NCBI GenBank assembly: GCA_002440125.1
Contig: DJRQ01000066.1
Location: 1-63,181, forward strand
From: Caryophanales bacterium UBA6356
GTDB taxonomy: Bacteria > Bacillota_I > Bacilli_A > RFN20 > CAG-826
Direction of reading: 5' to 3'
DNA: 63,181 nt
Below the pieces are notes generated by a model, which ran no database searches, was not told where the DNA came from, and saw only the letters and a program-made list of their open reading frames with translations. Positions within the stretch are counted from its first letter, which is position 1. Each line of letters opens with the position of its first letter. Below, one piece after another: positions 28,378 through 37,312 of the stretch. Made by a program: the position numbers and the translations under genes.

Positions 28378-28453
28378 GCCGCCTTAGCTCAGCTGGTAGA
28401 GCAACCGCCTTGTAAGCGGTAGGTCTTCGGTCCGAATCCGGAAGGCGGCACCA
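28378..28453 (+). tRNA. tRNA-Thr (anticodon UGU)
   Basis: Acceptor GCCGCCT pairs with AGGCGGC, the anticodon stem ACCGC/GCGGT holds loop CTTGTAA with TGT, and CCA is encoded. Single-copy here, upstream of a non-coding stretch. Confidence 0.95.
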
Positions 28454-28990
28454 TATAGAAGATATAAGTCCGATACGAAGAGATGCTCCTCTTTGGTAGG
28501 ACACCATATAATTCGGTTCGCCAATGATTTATTAAATCAGTTATATCGCTATACGATATTTTGGTCTTGTTTCTTTTGCTAAATATTATCTAAATTCTCA
28601 TTTGCACGTGAGGGATAAAAAGGCGCGACCCCGAAGAACGTTTGGCATAATTCTCGCGCCGCTTCTTGAGCCATGGCGAGACTTTCATAACATAAGTCCT
28701 TTGATGAGCGTTTCCCCCTTTTTGAAGCTTTGCGGTTTCAGGGAATGCTCGCCAAAATAAGCAAAATAAAAAATGCTTTGGGAGCCAAATATTCGGCGAG
28801 CCTCGGCTTATCGAATATGGCGTTCCGTTTTGAATGGCATGAAAGCAAAAAACCTTAGATGCAATCCCAAGGTCGCCTTTTGGCTTTATCTCGCCATCCG
28901 TGTTTAACGCCTCACTCTTGCTTGTCTATGGTCTATTTTCGCTATTAAGCGGATATCTTCTTTCGCTGAGGCGATTTCATTCAATCGTCA
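28454..28990. other. Intergenic stretch with a possible coding remnant
   Basis: No supportable gene in 537 bases. On the minus strand about 28579-28735 reads without stops (containing MAQEAARELCQTFFGVAP and ending ANENLDNI), which looks protein-like but lacks a ribosome binding site and a family match. It is probably the 3' end of a lost gene. Confidence 0.35.
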
Positions 28991-30322
28991 TTAAATAAAG
29001 ATGACCATGTAGTGAGGAATCGATCTCTTACACCCCTGGAAGCCGACGTTCCCACGAATGAGTTTATAAGCGACGGACGGTTTGAAGTCTTTGATAAAGT
29101 TGTTAAGAGAGATAGAAGAAGCGTTTCCTGCCTTTACTTCTATAGGCAACACTTCACCATCTTTTTCAATCAAAAATTCTATTTCGTGATCATCATCCGG
29201 TTTGTAATAATGAAGAGAATACCCTTTCTTCAAGAGCAGTTCAGAAATGATATTTTCATAAACCGCCCCTCGCGCATTTCCTTTAATGGAATTATTTAAG
29301 ATGGCAATCTTGGTTTCTCTTCCGTACATCTCCGTTAACAGACCGGTATCGTTGATATAAAGTTTAAATTGCTCTTCGATTTCGTTCGCCATAAGAGGCA
29401 TATATGGTTCTTTAATGTTGTAGCAAGGATTCACAAGAGCGGAATCCTTTAACCATTTAACGCTTCCTCCATATTTTCTACTTGTCTGTTTTTTCTCGAC
29501 AAAAGAATATTGAAATTTCTTTAACTCTCTCGCTAATTGTTTAGGAATAGAATCGTAACAGGCTCTTACCTTAAGTTTTTGTTCTCCTTTTGCATGTTTT
29601 GAAATATCCGTTTGATAATCGCTTATAATCTTTCTCTGAACACGGAAAGCTTCGTTAAAATCATTTGTCTTGATATAAGTAGATACGACCTCAGGCATGC
29701 CGCCAATCACCATATATTCCAAAAATAAAGATTCCATTTTTTCATTAACGGAAAGAGGAACCATTTCGCCACTGTCAAAAAGGGTTCTAAGAAAGGAGAT
29801 CTGCTCTTCGCCATATCCCTTCGCCCAAAGAAATTCCTCAAAATCAAGAGAGTACATTGTAATCGGCATCTCATACCCAACAGGGATAGATTCAGGAGTC
29901 TCGACGTTTTTGTCACCATCTTCGCCGTATTCAAGCCCAAGCAATGACCCGGAGGCAATAAAATCGTAGTCTAAATCGCAAGCTAGAAATTTAAGAGCCG
30001 TTCTTGCCCCGCCACAGTTTTGTATCTCATCAAAGAAGAATAAAGTTTTCCCCGCAATTAATTTCATGTCGGGACAATAAAGAGAAAGTTTGTTGTAAAT
30101 GTCTTTTGGTTCTTTGCTTCCTTCAAAAACACTTTTCATTTCTGGACGCTGAATGAAATTGATTTCAATAAAAGATTCATATTCTTTTTTTCCGAAGGAT
30201 TCAACCAGATAGGACTTTCCAACCTGTCTAGCTCCCTTCAATAACAAGGTTTCTTTCAAGCCTTTCTCATGACGCATCTTCTTCCAATCAAGCAAAAAAT
30301 CATAAGTTTTTCTTTTTAGCAT
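28991..30322 (-). CDS. AAA+ ATPase with DUF4143 C-terminus (GARQVGKS subfamily)
   Basis: A 443-residue AAA_14/DUF4143 ATPase from MLKRKTYDFLLDWKK. Walker A is GARQVGKS (30-37), Walker B TLFFFDEI (93-100), and SGSLLG follows near 124-129. The C-terminus keeps the full nuclease-like pattern EIEFLIEKDGEVLPIEVKAG at roughly 378-398, as in typical DUF4143 proteins. The ATG at 30322 follows GGAG at nine bases; an in-frame extension to 30370 has no such site. It is closest to the genes at 3865 and 32702. It lies alone after rpsI, on the same strand, and has its own triple repeat upstream. Confidence 0.9.
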   Translation of the reverse strand: MLKRKTYDFLLDWKKMRHEKGLKETLLLKGARQVGKSYLVESFGKKEYESFIEINFIQRPEMKSVFEGSKEPKDIYNKLSLYCPDMKLIAGKTLFFFDEIQNCGGARTALKFLACDLDYDFIASGSLLGLEYGEDGDKNVETPESIPVGYEMPITMYSLDFEEFLWAKGYGEEQISFLRTLFDSGEMVPLSVNEKMESLFLEYMVIGGMPEVVSTYIKTNDFNEAFRVQRKIISDYQTDISKHAKGEQKLKVRACYDSIPKQLARELKKFQYSFVEKKQTSRKYGGSVKWLKDSALVNPCYNIKEPYMPLMANEIEEQFKLYINDTGLLTEMYGRETKIAILNNSIKGNARGAVYENIISELLLKKGYSLHYYKPDDDHEIEFLIEKDGEVLPIEVKAGNASSISLNNFIKDFKPSVAYKLIRGNVGFQGCKRSIPHYMVIFI

Positions 30323-30384
30323 ACAAAACGTCTCCAAAGCGCGATTGAATGTTAATATTATTATTATCAAAATTCAATAAAATA

Positions 30385-30464
30385 CATCAAATCGGAATTA
30401 GCAAATCATTGAAACTGCATCATTTCGGATATTTTTATTTTTATTTTTTGCATCAAATCGGAAT
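30385..30464 (-). promoter_or_regulatory. Triple 33-bp-period repeats upstream of the ATPase gene at 30322
   Basis: CATCAAATCGGAAT occurs exactly at 30385-30398 and 30451-30464, with a diverged third copy at 30418-30431, giving a strict 33-bp period. On the coding strand the copy nearest the gene supplies TTGATG followed by about 17 bases and ATAATA, a plausible promoter. The layout suggests operator sites overlapping the promoter of the ATPase gene. Confidence 0.6.
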
Positions 30465-30510
30465 ATGTTTGAAAGAGTCTTTAAACGCGCGAGGAGTGAC
30501 AACAAGCATA

Positions 30511-30545
30511 AAAAAGAACCCGAGAGGACAACGTCTTCCCAGGTT
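30511..30545 (-). terminator. Terminator after rpsI
   Basis: On the minus strand GAACC(T)GGGA pairs with TCTCGGGTTC, then TTTTTT. It ends the rplM-rpsI operon. Confidence 0.75.
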
Positions 30546-30570
30546 CCATTGATACGATTTCAAGTGGCGA

Positions 30571-30963
30571 TTAACGCTTGCTGAATTGTGGCGCGCGACG
30601 AGCGGCTTTAAGACCGTATTTCTTACGTTCCTTAACGCGGGCATTGCGAGTTAGCATGCCAGCGACTTTAAGAGTTTTGCGATCGACGCCTGCTAAAAGA
30701 AGAGCGCGGCTTAAGCCAAGACGGATAGCTTCGGCTTGGCCGGTGAATCCACCACCCATAACCTCGGCCGCGACGTCAAACTTCTCTTCATTGCCAGTTA
30801 AGGCAAGAGGTTGTTTGAGGTTTTGGACGAGAGTGGCATATGGCATATACTTCTCAACGGCGATGTCGTTGACAGTGATCTTGCCAGTTCCGGCAGTGAC
30901 GTAAACACGGGCAACCGATTTTTTGCGGCGGCCAGTTCCATAATATTTCGTTTCGTTAGCCAT
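30571..30963 (-). CDS. rpsI: 30S ribosomal protein S9
   Basis: A 130-residue protein with the full S9 pattern, including YGTGRRKKSVARVY at the N-terminus and the RKKYGLKAARRAPQFSKR tail that reaches into the ribosomal P site. It follows rplM by 11 bases, the near-universal rplM-rpsI pair, with an AGGAGAG ribosome binding site. Confidence 0.98.
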   Translation of the reverse strand: MANETKYYGTGRRKKSVARVYVTAGTGKITVNDIAVEKYMPYATLVQNLKQPLALTGNEEKFDVAAEVMGGGFTGQAEAIRLGLSRALLLAGVDRKTLKVAGMLTRNARVKERKKYGLKAARRAPQFSKR

Positions 30964-30974
30964 TGCTTCTCTCC

Positions 30975-31418
30975 TTATTTAATCTCAAGGGCAACAGGTT
31001 GTTGAGCTTGTTGCTTATGCTTATCATCGGCATAGACGAAGCACTTCTTCATCATCGCTCTGCCTAAGCGGGTGTGCGGAATCATGCCACGAACAGCGCG
31101 TTCGACGAGTTCCACTGGATATTCGCGCTTCATAACGCCAGCGCTACGAGTGCGGAGACCGCCGTTATAGCCAGAAACGTTATAATAGTTTTTCTTGTGT
31201 TCTCCGCCTTCTTTGCCAGAGAGTTTCACTTGGGCGGCATTGATGATGATGACATAGTCACCAAGATCGCAATTGGGGGTGTAATTTGGCTTGTCTTTGC
31301 CCATAAGGACGGTCGCCACTTGGGTCGCAAGGCGGCCAAGGGTCTTTCCAGAGGCATCGACAATGTACCATTTGCGAGTGATGTTATTGGCATTCGCAAT
31401 TGTGGTTTGACGTTGCAT
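30975..31418 (-). CDS. rplM: 50S ribosomal protein L13
   Basis: A 147-residue L13 with WYIVDASGKTLGRLAT, YNVSGYNGGLRTRS and VRGMIPHTRLGR. It is the first gene of the rplM-rpsI operon. The 126 bases upstream could contain an L13 autoregulatory leader, but I cannot support a fold by eye. Confidence 0.98.
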   Translation of the reverse strand: MQRQTTIANANNITRKWYIVDASGKTLGRLATQVATVLMGKDKPNYTPNCDLGDYVIIINAAQVKLSGKEGGEHKKNYYNVSGYNGGLRTRSAGVMKREYPVELVERAVRGMIPHTRLGRAMMKKCFVYADDKHKQQAQQPVALEIK

Positions 31419-31543
31419 ATTGTTTTCCTCTACTTTCTTTCTTGCTTTTTAGTGCCGCTCTATTATCGTGAAGGGAAAAGAAAGAAGCAAGAAGATTTTG
31501 GCAAATTGTAAAGCTATTTCTAATTTTTCCGATAGTTTCTATT

Positions 31544-32440
31544 TTATTTCGTTGTATTTTGAACAATTTCCCCTTTTGAAGGAATCACTCTTTCTAAGAA
31601 CGGGAAGAGAAAGGTAAAGGTCACATCGTAAAGCGCTAACCCAAGAAGATAGCCCATTGTGACATCACTGGCGAAATGGGCACCGACGATAATGCGAGAT
31701 AAAGCAACCAAAAGGCCGATGAAATAAGGAATAAGACGAATCCAAACGGAATCCTTTAGATCGAAACGGCGAAGAAGGAAAGGAACAAGGACAAAGGAAG
31801 CAATGGCATTCATCGTATGGCCGCTCGGAAAAGAGGCATAAATGCTTCTAAATGGCCAATTGGGACGAGGCTCCCAAACACTACGAAATCCTCCCACTGG
31901 ATCCTCAGTGGTCACCAAATAGCGCCATCTTGGGCGTTGCCAAATCGTTTTTAGCCCCGTCATGACGACCCAAATGAGGGCATAAAGCACCACCACGCTC
32001 AAAGCATAACTTACCGCTTCCTTTTCGTCTTTCACAGGAAGGGTATAGACAATGGCAACGGCCCCTAAGAGATATGCCACCAATATAAGGAAAAAGGCCC
32101 AGTAGAGTTTTCCCCACCCTAGATCTTTGGCATAGGAGAAGAATTGGCCTCCCGCATAGCCGGCAAAGAAAATAGCCAAAATTCCCGAAAGAACGCCGAA
32201 AAGAATGTTTTTCCAAAGGCATTTTTTATCGCGGAAACGAAAAAGAATGGCGGAGGAAAGGACGGCGAAGAATTGAAACAGTTGTTCCCCGACAAATTCC
32301 AAAATCCGCGCAGAAACGTCGTGAGGATCGTATAAGGCTTGCGTTATTGGGAGATCAAAGAAAGAGACGGCAATGAAAATGACGACCAGAAGAGGATAGA
32401 CAATCCATCTCTCTTTATTCGATAATGCGCGGTACTTCAT
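31544..32440 (-). CDS. PAP2-family membrane phosphatase
   Basis: A 298-residue membrane protein with six or seven hydrophobic segments and the three PAP2 catalytic motifs: KTIWQRP (KX6RP type), FPSGH, and SRIIVGAHFASDV (SRX5HX3D). Enzymes of this family remove phosphate from phosphatidate, undecaprenyl pyrophosphate or related lipids at the outer membrane face. It lies just upstream of, and on the same strand as, rplM, but separated by 126 bases. Confidence 0.9.
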   Translation of the reverse strand: MKYRALSNKERWIVYPLLVVIFIAVSFFDLPITQALYDPHDVSARILEFVGEQLFQFFAVLSSAILFRFRDKKCLWKNILFGVLSGILAIFFAGYAGGQFFSYAKDLGWGKLYWAFFLILVAYLLGAVAIVYTLPVKDEKEAVSYALSVVVLYALIWVVMTGLKTIWQRPRWRYLVTTEDPVGGFRSVWEPRPNWPFRSIYASFPSGHTMNAIASFVLVPFLLRRFDLKDSVWIRLIPYFIGLLVALSRIIVGAHFASDVTMGYLLGLALYDVTFTFLFPFLERVIPSKGEIVQNTTK

Positions 32441-32600
32441 GGAAATATATTACATCGAGAAAAGAGCACGTAACTAAGGAATCTTTGGAATCTCCTTATG
32501 GCATCCTAATTCTTTGGGCGTTTGAACCGACTTCAGTGCCTTTCTAGCAATCTTAAAACATATCCAAGCCATGGGTCCATCCTTCGCTTTTCTTCCAAAA

Positions 32601-32681
32601 GGTTGGAAAAGTTTAGTTTTCATTCGATTTTTAAGTTGGAAAAGTTTAGTTTTCATTCGATTTTTAGGTTGAAAAAGTTTA
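32601..32681 (+). promoter_or_regulatory. Tandem 33-bp repeats (two full copies plus a partial third) upstream of the ATPase gene at 32702
   Basis: Copies at 32601-32633 and 32634-32666 agree at 32 of 33 positions, and a third begins at 32667 (GGTTGAAAAAGTTTA). Each begins with (G/A)GTTGGAAAAG and ends TTCGATTTTTA. The array ends 20 bases before the start codon, so it probably overlaps the promoter. This is the clearest of the ATPase-associated arrays. Confidence 0.75.
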
Positions 32682-32701
32682 CTATGTTCTTGGAGAAGGA
32701 T

Positions 32702-34030
32702 ATGCTAAAAAGAAAGTTTGAGGAAAAATTGAATAGGTGGCTCCAAACAAACAAAGTCCTATTGGTCGATGGAGCAAGGCAAGTCGGAAAAACTTATTCG
32801 ATTGATGCATTTTGCAAATCACATTTTGAAAATTACGTCTCGATTAACCTGGCTTTGAACATAGAAGCCGTCAAGGCCTTTTCTCAGGCGAAAAGCGTTA
32901 AAGATTTTTTACTCGTCATTTCAGCTTTCGGAGATTCACCGCTTATTCCAAAAAAAACCGTCGTTTTCATCGATGAAATTCAGCTTGCGAAAGACGTCGA
33001 TTTCCAAACGATGGCAAAAGGCTTAGCAATGGATGGGCGTTACCGCTTCATTTTTTCTGGCTCCTTGCTTGGGGTAACCACTTTTAACATCGCTTTAGAG
33101 CCAACGGGTTATCTCTATGAAGAAACGATGTACCCGATGGATTTTGAAGAGTTCCTATGGGCCAACAACGTCCAAGAGCCCGTTCTCGAGGAAATGAGGA
33201 CCGCTTTTAAAAATAAAAAAACGGTGCCTTCTTTCATCCACACAAAATTGATGGATTTATTCTATCGCTATCTCATGATCGGCGGTTTTCCAGAAGTTGT
33301 TAACACCTATATCCAAACAAACGACTTAGCCGCCACCCATCTCATTCATAAGGCAATAGAAACCTATTATAAGAAAGACATCACCAAATATGCCGCCGAA
33401 ATGGACCGTCCCTACATTATCAGCGCTTACGATCTTCTTCCTAGCGAACTAAGCAGCAAAACCAAGCGATTCATCTTGTCCAGAATCGATAAAAATTACA
33501 GCATCTTGCGGTGTCAAAACGATTTTCTTTGGCTTAAAGACGCAGGAATAGCCATCCCCGTCTACAATGTTGACAAACCGAAAATTCCTTTGCTTCTAAC
33601 GAAAAATAATCATCTTCTTAAGTTATTCGCAAACGATGTCGGTTTGCTCTGCTATCGTTTATTAGAAACGGGGATTCAGGAAAAAATCCTCGCTCACGAG
33701 AAAGACATCAACTTCGGTGGAATTTTTGAAAATGCCGTGGCCCAAGAACTGCTTTGCCATGGTTTTGGTTTCAATAAGCTTTTCTATTTCTCTAGCAAAA
33801 AACAAGGCGAGGTTGATTTTTTGATTACCTATAAAAACGAAGTATTGCCGATTGAAGTTAAATCGGGGAAAGATTATAAGCGGCATTCCGCTTTAAACAA
33901 CCTTTTGTCCAACAAAGAATACGGCATTGAAAAGGCGATTGTCTTCGCGGATTGCAATCTTGAAATAAGTAACGAAAAACTATATTTGCCCATTTATATG
34001 GTTGCCTTGCTTCAGCAAGAAAACATCTAG
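32702..34030 (+). CDS. AAA+ ATPase with DUF4143 C-terminus (GARQVGKT subfamily)
   Basis: A 442-residue AAA_14/DUF4143 ATPase from MLKRKFEEKL. Walker A is GARQVGKT (24-31), Walker B TVVFIDEI (86-93), and SGSLLG follows near 119-124. The C-terminus has EVDFLITYKNEVLPIEVKSG at about 369-388, the complete acidic-ExK nuclease-like motif. The chosen ATG has GGAGAAGG just upstream; in-frame extensions upstream run into the repeat array and are unlikely to be translated. It is divergent from the PAP2 gene and convergent with yebC. Function unknown. Confidence 0.9.
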   Translation: MLKRKFEEKLNRWLQTNKVLLVDGARQVGKTYSIDAFCKSHFENYVSINLALNIEAVKAFSQAKSVKDFLLVISAFGDSPLIPKKTVVFIDEIQLAKDVDFQTMAKGLAMDGRYRFIFSGSLLGVTTFNIALEPTGYLYEETMYPMDFEEFLWANNVQEPVLEEMRTAFKNKKTVPSFIHTKLMDLFYRYLMIGGFPEVVNTYIQTNDLAATHLIHKAIETYYKKDITKYAAEMDRPYIISAYDLLPSELSSKTKRFILSRIDKNYSILRCQNDFLWLKDAGIAIPVYNVDKPKIPLLLTKNNHLLKLFANDVGLLCYRLLETGIQEKILAHEKDINFGGIFENAVAQELLCHGFGFNKLFYFSSKKQGEVDFLITYKNEVLPIEVKSGKDYKRHSALNNLLSNKEYGIEKAIVFADCNLEISNEKLYLPIYMVALLQQENI

Positions 34031-34044
34031 TCACAAATTGAGAC

Positions 34045-34077
34045 AAAAAAGCCTTCCTACTTTTCAGTAAAAAGGCA
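34045..34077 (-). terminator. Terminator after yebC
   Basis: GCCTT and AAGGC arms with T-rich flanks (AAAAAAGCCTT reads TTTTTT on the minus strand), between the convergent ATPase and yebC genes. Confidence 0.6.
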
Positions 34078-34093
34078 AATAATGATTCGAGAA

Positions 34094-34804
34094 TTAGATA
34101 TTTTCGACGTTGTGATAGACGTTTTGGACATCTTCGCACTCATCGAGTTGGGCGAGCATATCCTTCATTTTTTGCAAGTCTTCAGGCGACAAAGTCACAT
34201 ATTGATTGGGAATAAAGGTGACTTCAGCGGTATCAAAGTCCGAAATACCCATATCCGTAAGAACCTTTTTGGCCTTTTCTAAATCGGTTGGGGCACATTG
34301 GACTTCCACTTCGCCATTTGTTTCGGTGACGCTTTGGACATCGACGTCCCCCAAAATCAAATTATCCTCAATCTCTTGGCGCTTGGCATCATCGCCTTTG
34401 ACGTCGATAACGGCGGCATAATTGAAGTTATAGGCAACGCTTCCCATCTTGCCACCTTTACGAGTGACAATCGTGCGAACGTTGACCAAAGCGCGGTTGA
34501 CGTTATCGGTCAAAGTATCGACGATAATGAAAGATCCGCCAGGCCCGAAGAATTCATAGCGGCCGCTGATATAGGCAACCGTATCGCCACCTTTAGCCTT
34601 TTCAATGGCACGATCGATGACGTCTCTTGGACAGGTTTTGCGGTACTTTTCGATGGCGCTACGAAGAGCGAGGTTGCTTTCCGGATCAGGGACGCCACTT
34701 TTCGCTGCAGCGTAGATTTCTTTCGATGCGCGCATATAGATCGCGCTTTTGGCTTTGGCGGTCGCGGCCATTGCGGCGGCACGCACTTCAAAGTGTCTTC
34801 CCAT
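34094..34804 (-). CDS. yebC: YebC/PmpR-family regulator (translation/transcription factor)
   Basis: A 236-residue YebC-family protein. The N-terminal three-helix region contains ATAKAKSAIYMRASKEIYAAAKSGVPDPESN and AIEKAKGGD, and the rest follows the family in length and order. Recent work assigns some YebC proteins a role in relieving ribosome stalling at proline-rich stretches; older work called them DNA-binding regulators. It is preceded by a GGAGAAACC site and sits 88 bases after the PHP-phosphatase gene, with which it may be co-transcribed. Confidence 0.95.
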   Translation of the reverse strand: MGRHFEVRAAAMAATAKAKSAIYMRASKEIYAAAKSGVPDPESNLALRSAIEKYRKTCPRDVIDRAIEKAKGGDTVAYISGRYEFFGPGGSFIIVDTLTDNVNRALVNVRTIVTRKGGKMGSVAYNFNYAAVIDVKGDDAKRQEIEDNLILGDVDVQSVTETNGEVEVQCAPTDLEKAKKVLTDMGISDFDTAEVTFIPNQYVTLSPEDLQKMKDMLAQLDECEDVQNVYHNVENI

Positions 34805-34891
34805 GGGTTTCTCCTTAAATTGCGGTGATATTCTACCACTCCAAAAGGAGGGCGATATAGAAATTTTCTATGAAGGCGATTTGTTTTGGAT

Positions 34892-35725
34892 TCACTTGCT
34901 TTCGAGGCCTTTCAAAGGAAGGGAAGGGAAGGGCCTCAAATGCCGTTCTTCCAAAAAATGCCTTATCCAATCGAAAGGACTGTCTATTAGTTCTTCCGGT
35001 CGATGAGAATCCACGCCGATAATCGAATGGACTTCCGCTTCGGAAACAAGTTCCCAGAAACGCCCATTGGGATAGCTAGGAAGAGGATTCCCATACGCAT
35101 CCTTCTTCCCCCAGCGGGATGGACCCATATTGACTTCCAGAACGACATCTCTTTCTTTGGCGGCACTAATGATTTTACGAGCGCATTCTTCGCACGTTTC
35201 ATCCCAAGAAGGATTCCAGCTCATAAAAAGGTCAGGATGGGCAATATAGAGAAAAAGCCCGCTTTTCATAGCGTCTATTAAGTCATTTGCGTATTGGATG
35301 GTCCTTTCTTTTCGACTCTCTTCATCAAAGATGGAGCCATACCAAACGAAGCGATTCGAATCGTCTAAAAAGCAATGTTGGCCGCAAATAAGATATTGGA
35401 CGATTCCTTGGCCTAAGAGGTTTTGGTAGTACTTTCGGAACTTCTCTCCATACCATTCGGCCTCGAAACCAAGGCAAATATCTATTTTTCCTTTGTATTT
35501 CTTGGCTAAGTTTCGAATGCTTGAGGTATAGCCATCAAGAAGGGAATAACTCCCTCGCATGCCAGGCTGCTCTAGCCCAGGCAAAAAGATATGGTCGCTA
35601 AAGCCTAGAAGTTTATAATTTCCTTCGATTGCTTTAAGCACATACTCTTCATCCTCGCCTGTCGCATGTCCGCATCGCTTCGTGTGGCAATGGTAATTGT
35701 GGGTGACGAATATTTTATCTTTCAT
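34892..35725 (-). CDS. PHP-domain phosphatase, histidinol-phosphatase-like
   Basis: A 277-residue PHP-domain protein with the metal-binding opening NYHCHTKRCGHA, GFSDHI, GFEAEWYG, and later histidines (YLICGQHCFLDD, IAHPDLF) and SIIGVDSH. It resembles HisJ/HisK histidinol-phosphatases, but no other histidine genes are nearby, so the substrate may be another phosphoester. It overlaps truA by 11 bases and is the last gene of the comEB-ecf-truA run. Confidence 0.85.
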   Translation of the reverse strand: MKDKIFVTHNYHCHTKRCGHATGEDEEYVLKAIEGNYKLLGFSDHIFLPGLEQPGMRGSYSLLDGYTSSIRNLAKKYKGKIDICLGFEAEWYGEKFRKYYQNLLGQGIVQYLICGQHCFLDDSNRFVWYGSIFDEESRKERTIQYANDLIDAMKSGLFLYIAHPDLFMSWNPSWDETCEECARKIISAAKERDVVLEVNMGPSRWGKKDAYGNPLPSYPNGRFWELVSEAEVHSIIGVDSHRPEELIDSPFDWIRHFLEERHLRPFPSLPLKGLESK

Positions 35726-36455
35726 AGAGAACCTCCTCCAGAACCAATCCAGCAGGATCGGCTTTAAAAGAAAGGATCTTCCTTTGCGAAGCGTCCAAAT
35801 AAGAAGCTAGCACGTCCAAGGTGAATTTCCCCGTCGCCACCTTTAAAGCGGCTCCAACAAGAAGCCGAACCATATATGTCATAAAACCATCCGAAGAGAG
35901 AACAAGGCGAATATGCCCACCATCGTTTCGAAGCGAAACGATACGCAAGGTCCGAATGAAGTTATCTTTATCCTCTTTCTTCGTTGTGAAATTCTTAAAA
36001 TCGTGTTTTCCTTCGTAAATCCTAATCGCTTTCTCAAACAAAGAATAATCAAAAGAACCTACTGCAAGAGGAGATTCAAAGGCATTCAAGGGGTTTCGCT
36101 CCGGATAAGAGAAGGAATACGAATAAACTTTCCCAATAGAGCTATGCCGAGCGTCGAAGCCATCTTCTTTTTCTTCGAGGGAGGAGCAAAAGATCGTTTT
36201 TGGCAAAAGACGATTCCAAGCATAACGAAGCTTTTCCAAATCGCGGATAGGAGGACTAGCTTTAAAAGAAACGACTTGCCCTCTCGCACTCACTCCACTA
36301 TCGGTCCTGCCAGCGCCATGAAGAAGCACTTTCTTCCCCAAAAGTTGGCCAAGTTCTCGTTCCAAAACGCCTTGAACGGTCTCCTTGTTGGGTTGCCTTT
36401 GAAAACCTTCGTAGAGTCGACCATCGTAGGCGATAACCGCTTTAAAGGTCTTCAT
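35715..36455 (-). CDS. truA: tRNA pseudouridine(38-40) synthase TruA
   Basis: A 246-residue TruA, which isomerises uridines 38-40 in the tRNA anticodon stem. The catalytic Asp is in GAGRTDSGVSARGQV, and FKAVIAYDGRLYEGFQRQP is the typical start. I use ATG at 36455 (MKTFKAV), whose ATGA overlaps the ecfT stop; upstream in-frame extension is unlikely. truA following ecfA-ecfT is a well-known Firmicutes arrangement. Confidence 0.96.
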   Translation of the reverse strand: MKTFKAVIAYDGRLYEGFQRQPNKETVQGVLERELGQLLGKKVLLHGAGRTDSGVSARGQVVSFKASPPIRDLEKLRYAWNRLLPKTIFCSSLEEKEDGFDARHSSIGKVYSYSFSYPERNPLNAFESPLAVGSFDYSLFEKAIRIYEGKHDFKNFTTKKEDKDNFIRTLRIVSLRNDGGHIRLVLSSDGFMTYMVRLLVGAALKVATGKFTLDVLASYLDASQRKILSFKADPAGLVLEEVLYER

Positions 36456-37312
36456 AAGACGCTTAACCCCCAAAAAGACATGAAAGGATCGAAATGGAGG
36501 ACGGAAGCGGCTATGAAAAGCGACAGTATACCAGAAGCCAAAAGCGCCCAGAGCAAATCCGAAAGATGGAAATGGATTTGCCGATACCTCGTTCTTTTCG
36601 CTTTCGGATCATAGCCTCGGCACTCCATCGCATCCGCAAGCTCTTCGCTGCGCAATAAGGAGGTTGCGAAAAGAGGGATGAAAAGGGAGACGAGAGAATA
36701 GAATTTCGTCTTTAGATTTCCATGCTTGAAATCAACGCCGCGCGAGGCTTGGGCTTTCATAATGCGTTCCACATCATCGAGAATCGTCGGAATGAAGCGA
36801 AGAGCCAAAGTGATAATCATGGCGATCACATGAGAAGGAATGCCGACGACCTTAAGAGGATACATATACCATTCAAGCGCCGCCGTCAGTTCTAAAGGTT
36901 TGGTGCTAGAAGTGAGAACCATCGAAAGAGCAACCATGAGCATAAGGCGAAGCAAAATCCTTAAGGCCTCCAAGATAGATTCCCAATAGAAAGGGAAATC
37001 GCCGATCTTGAAAGCGACGTGAGTATAAGAGGCGCTTGGCACCAAAATATAGACCACAAGCAAGAAAACAACAAAAAACCATAGGCTTGCCAAGGATTTA
37101 AAAAGAGCAGCGATAGAGACGCGAGAAGCAAGAAGCAAAATAACGGTTATTAGAAGCAAGAAGCCAGAGAAGAGGAAAGAAGTCGAATAGTTCTTAAAGG
37201 AAAGGAAAATAGCAGCCAAAAGCAAAACATAACAAAAGAGTTTGGCTCTGGCATCCATCTTATGCAAAAAGGATTTATAAGGGACATAGCGTCCTAACGT
37301 GATGCCGGTCAT
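36452..37312 (-). CDS. ecfT: Energy-coupling factor transporter transmembrane protein EcfT
   Basis: A 286-residue membrane protein, from MTGITLGRYVPYKSFLHKMDARAKL. Five to six membrane segments are followed by the cytoplasmic coupling helices with their Ala-Arg-Gly signatures (MKAQASRGVDFKHG and MECRGY). It couples the EcfA1/EcfA2 ATPases to interchangeable substrate-binding subunits for vitamin uptake, such as the FolT protein encoded at 42064. ATGA overlap with ecfA2. Confidence 0.95.
   Translation of the reverse strand: MTGITLGRYVPYKSFLHKMDARAKLFCYVLLLAAIFLSFKNYSTSFLFSGFLLLITVILLLASRVSIAALFKSLASLWFFVVFLLVVYILVPSASYTHVAFKIGDFPFYWESILEALRILLRLMLMVALSMVLTSSTKPLELTAALEWYMYPLKVVGIPSHVIAMIITLALRFIPTILDDVERIMKAQASRGVDFKHGNLKTKFYSLVSLFIPLFATSLLRSEELADAMECRGYDPKAKRTRYRQIHFHLSDLLWALLASGILSLFIAASVLHFDPFMSFWGLSVL

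Noticed and set aside
30385..30464. CRISPR-like short repeats with regular spacing
   Set aside because: Only three units, one degenerate, with AT-rich non-unique spacers and no cas genes; the position upstream of an ATPase start fits an operator array better.
31419..31543. L13 ribosomal leader RNA
   Set aside because: Position fits but I cannot show the fold or conserved bases by eye; a covariance search would be needed.
32601..32681. Another possible CRISPR array
   Set aside because: The 33-bp units are tandem without spacers, so they are iterons, not repeat-spacer units.
36452..37312. TGA as a tryptophan codon (Mycoplasma-type code)
   Set aside because: TGA ends several genes in ATGA overlaps (for example 36452, 37309), and TGG is used for Trp throughout.
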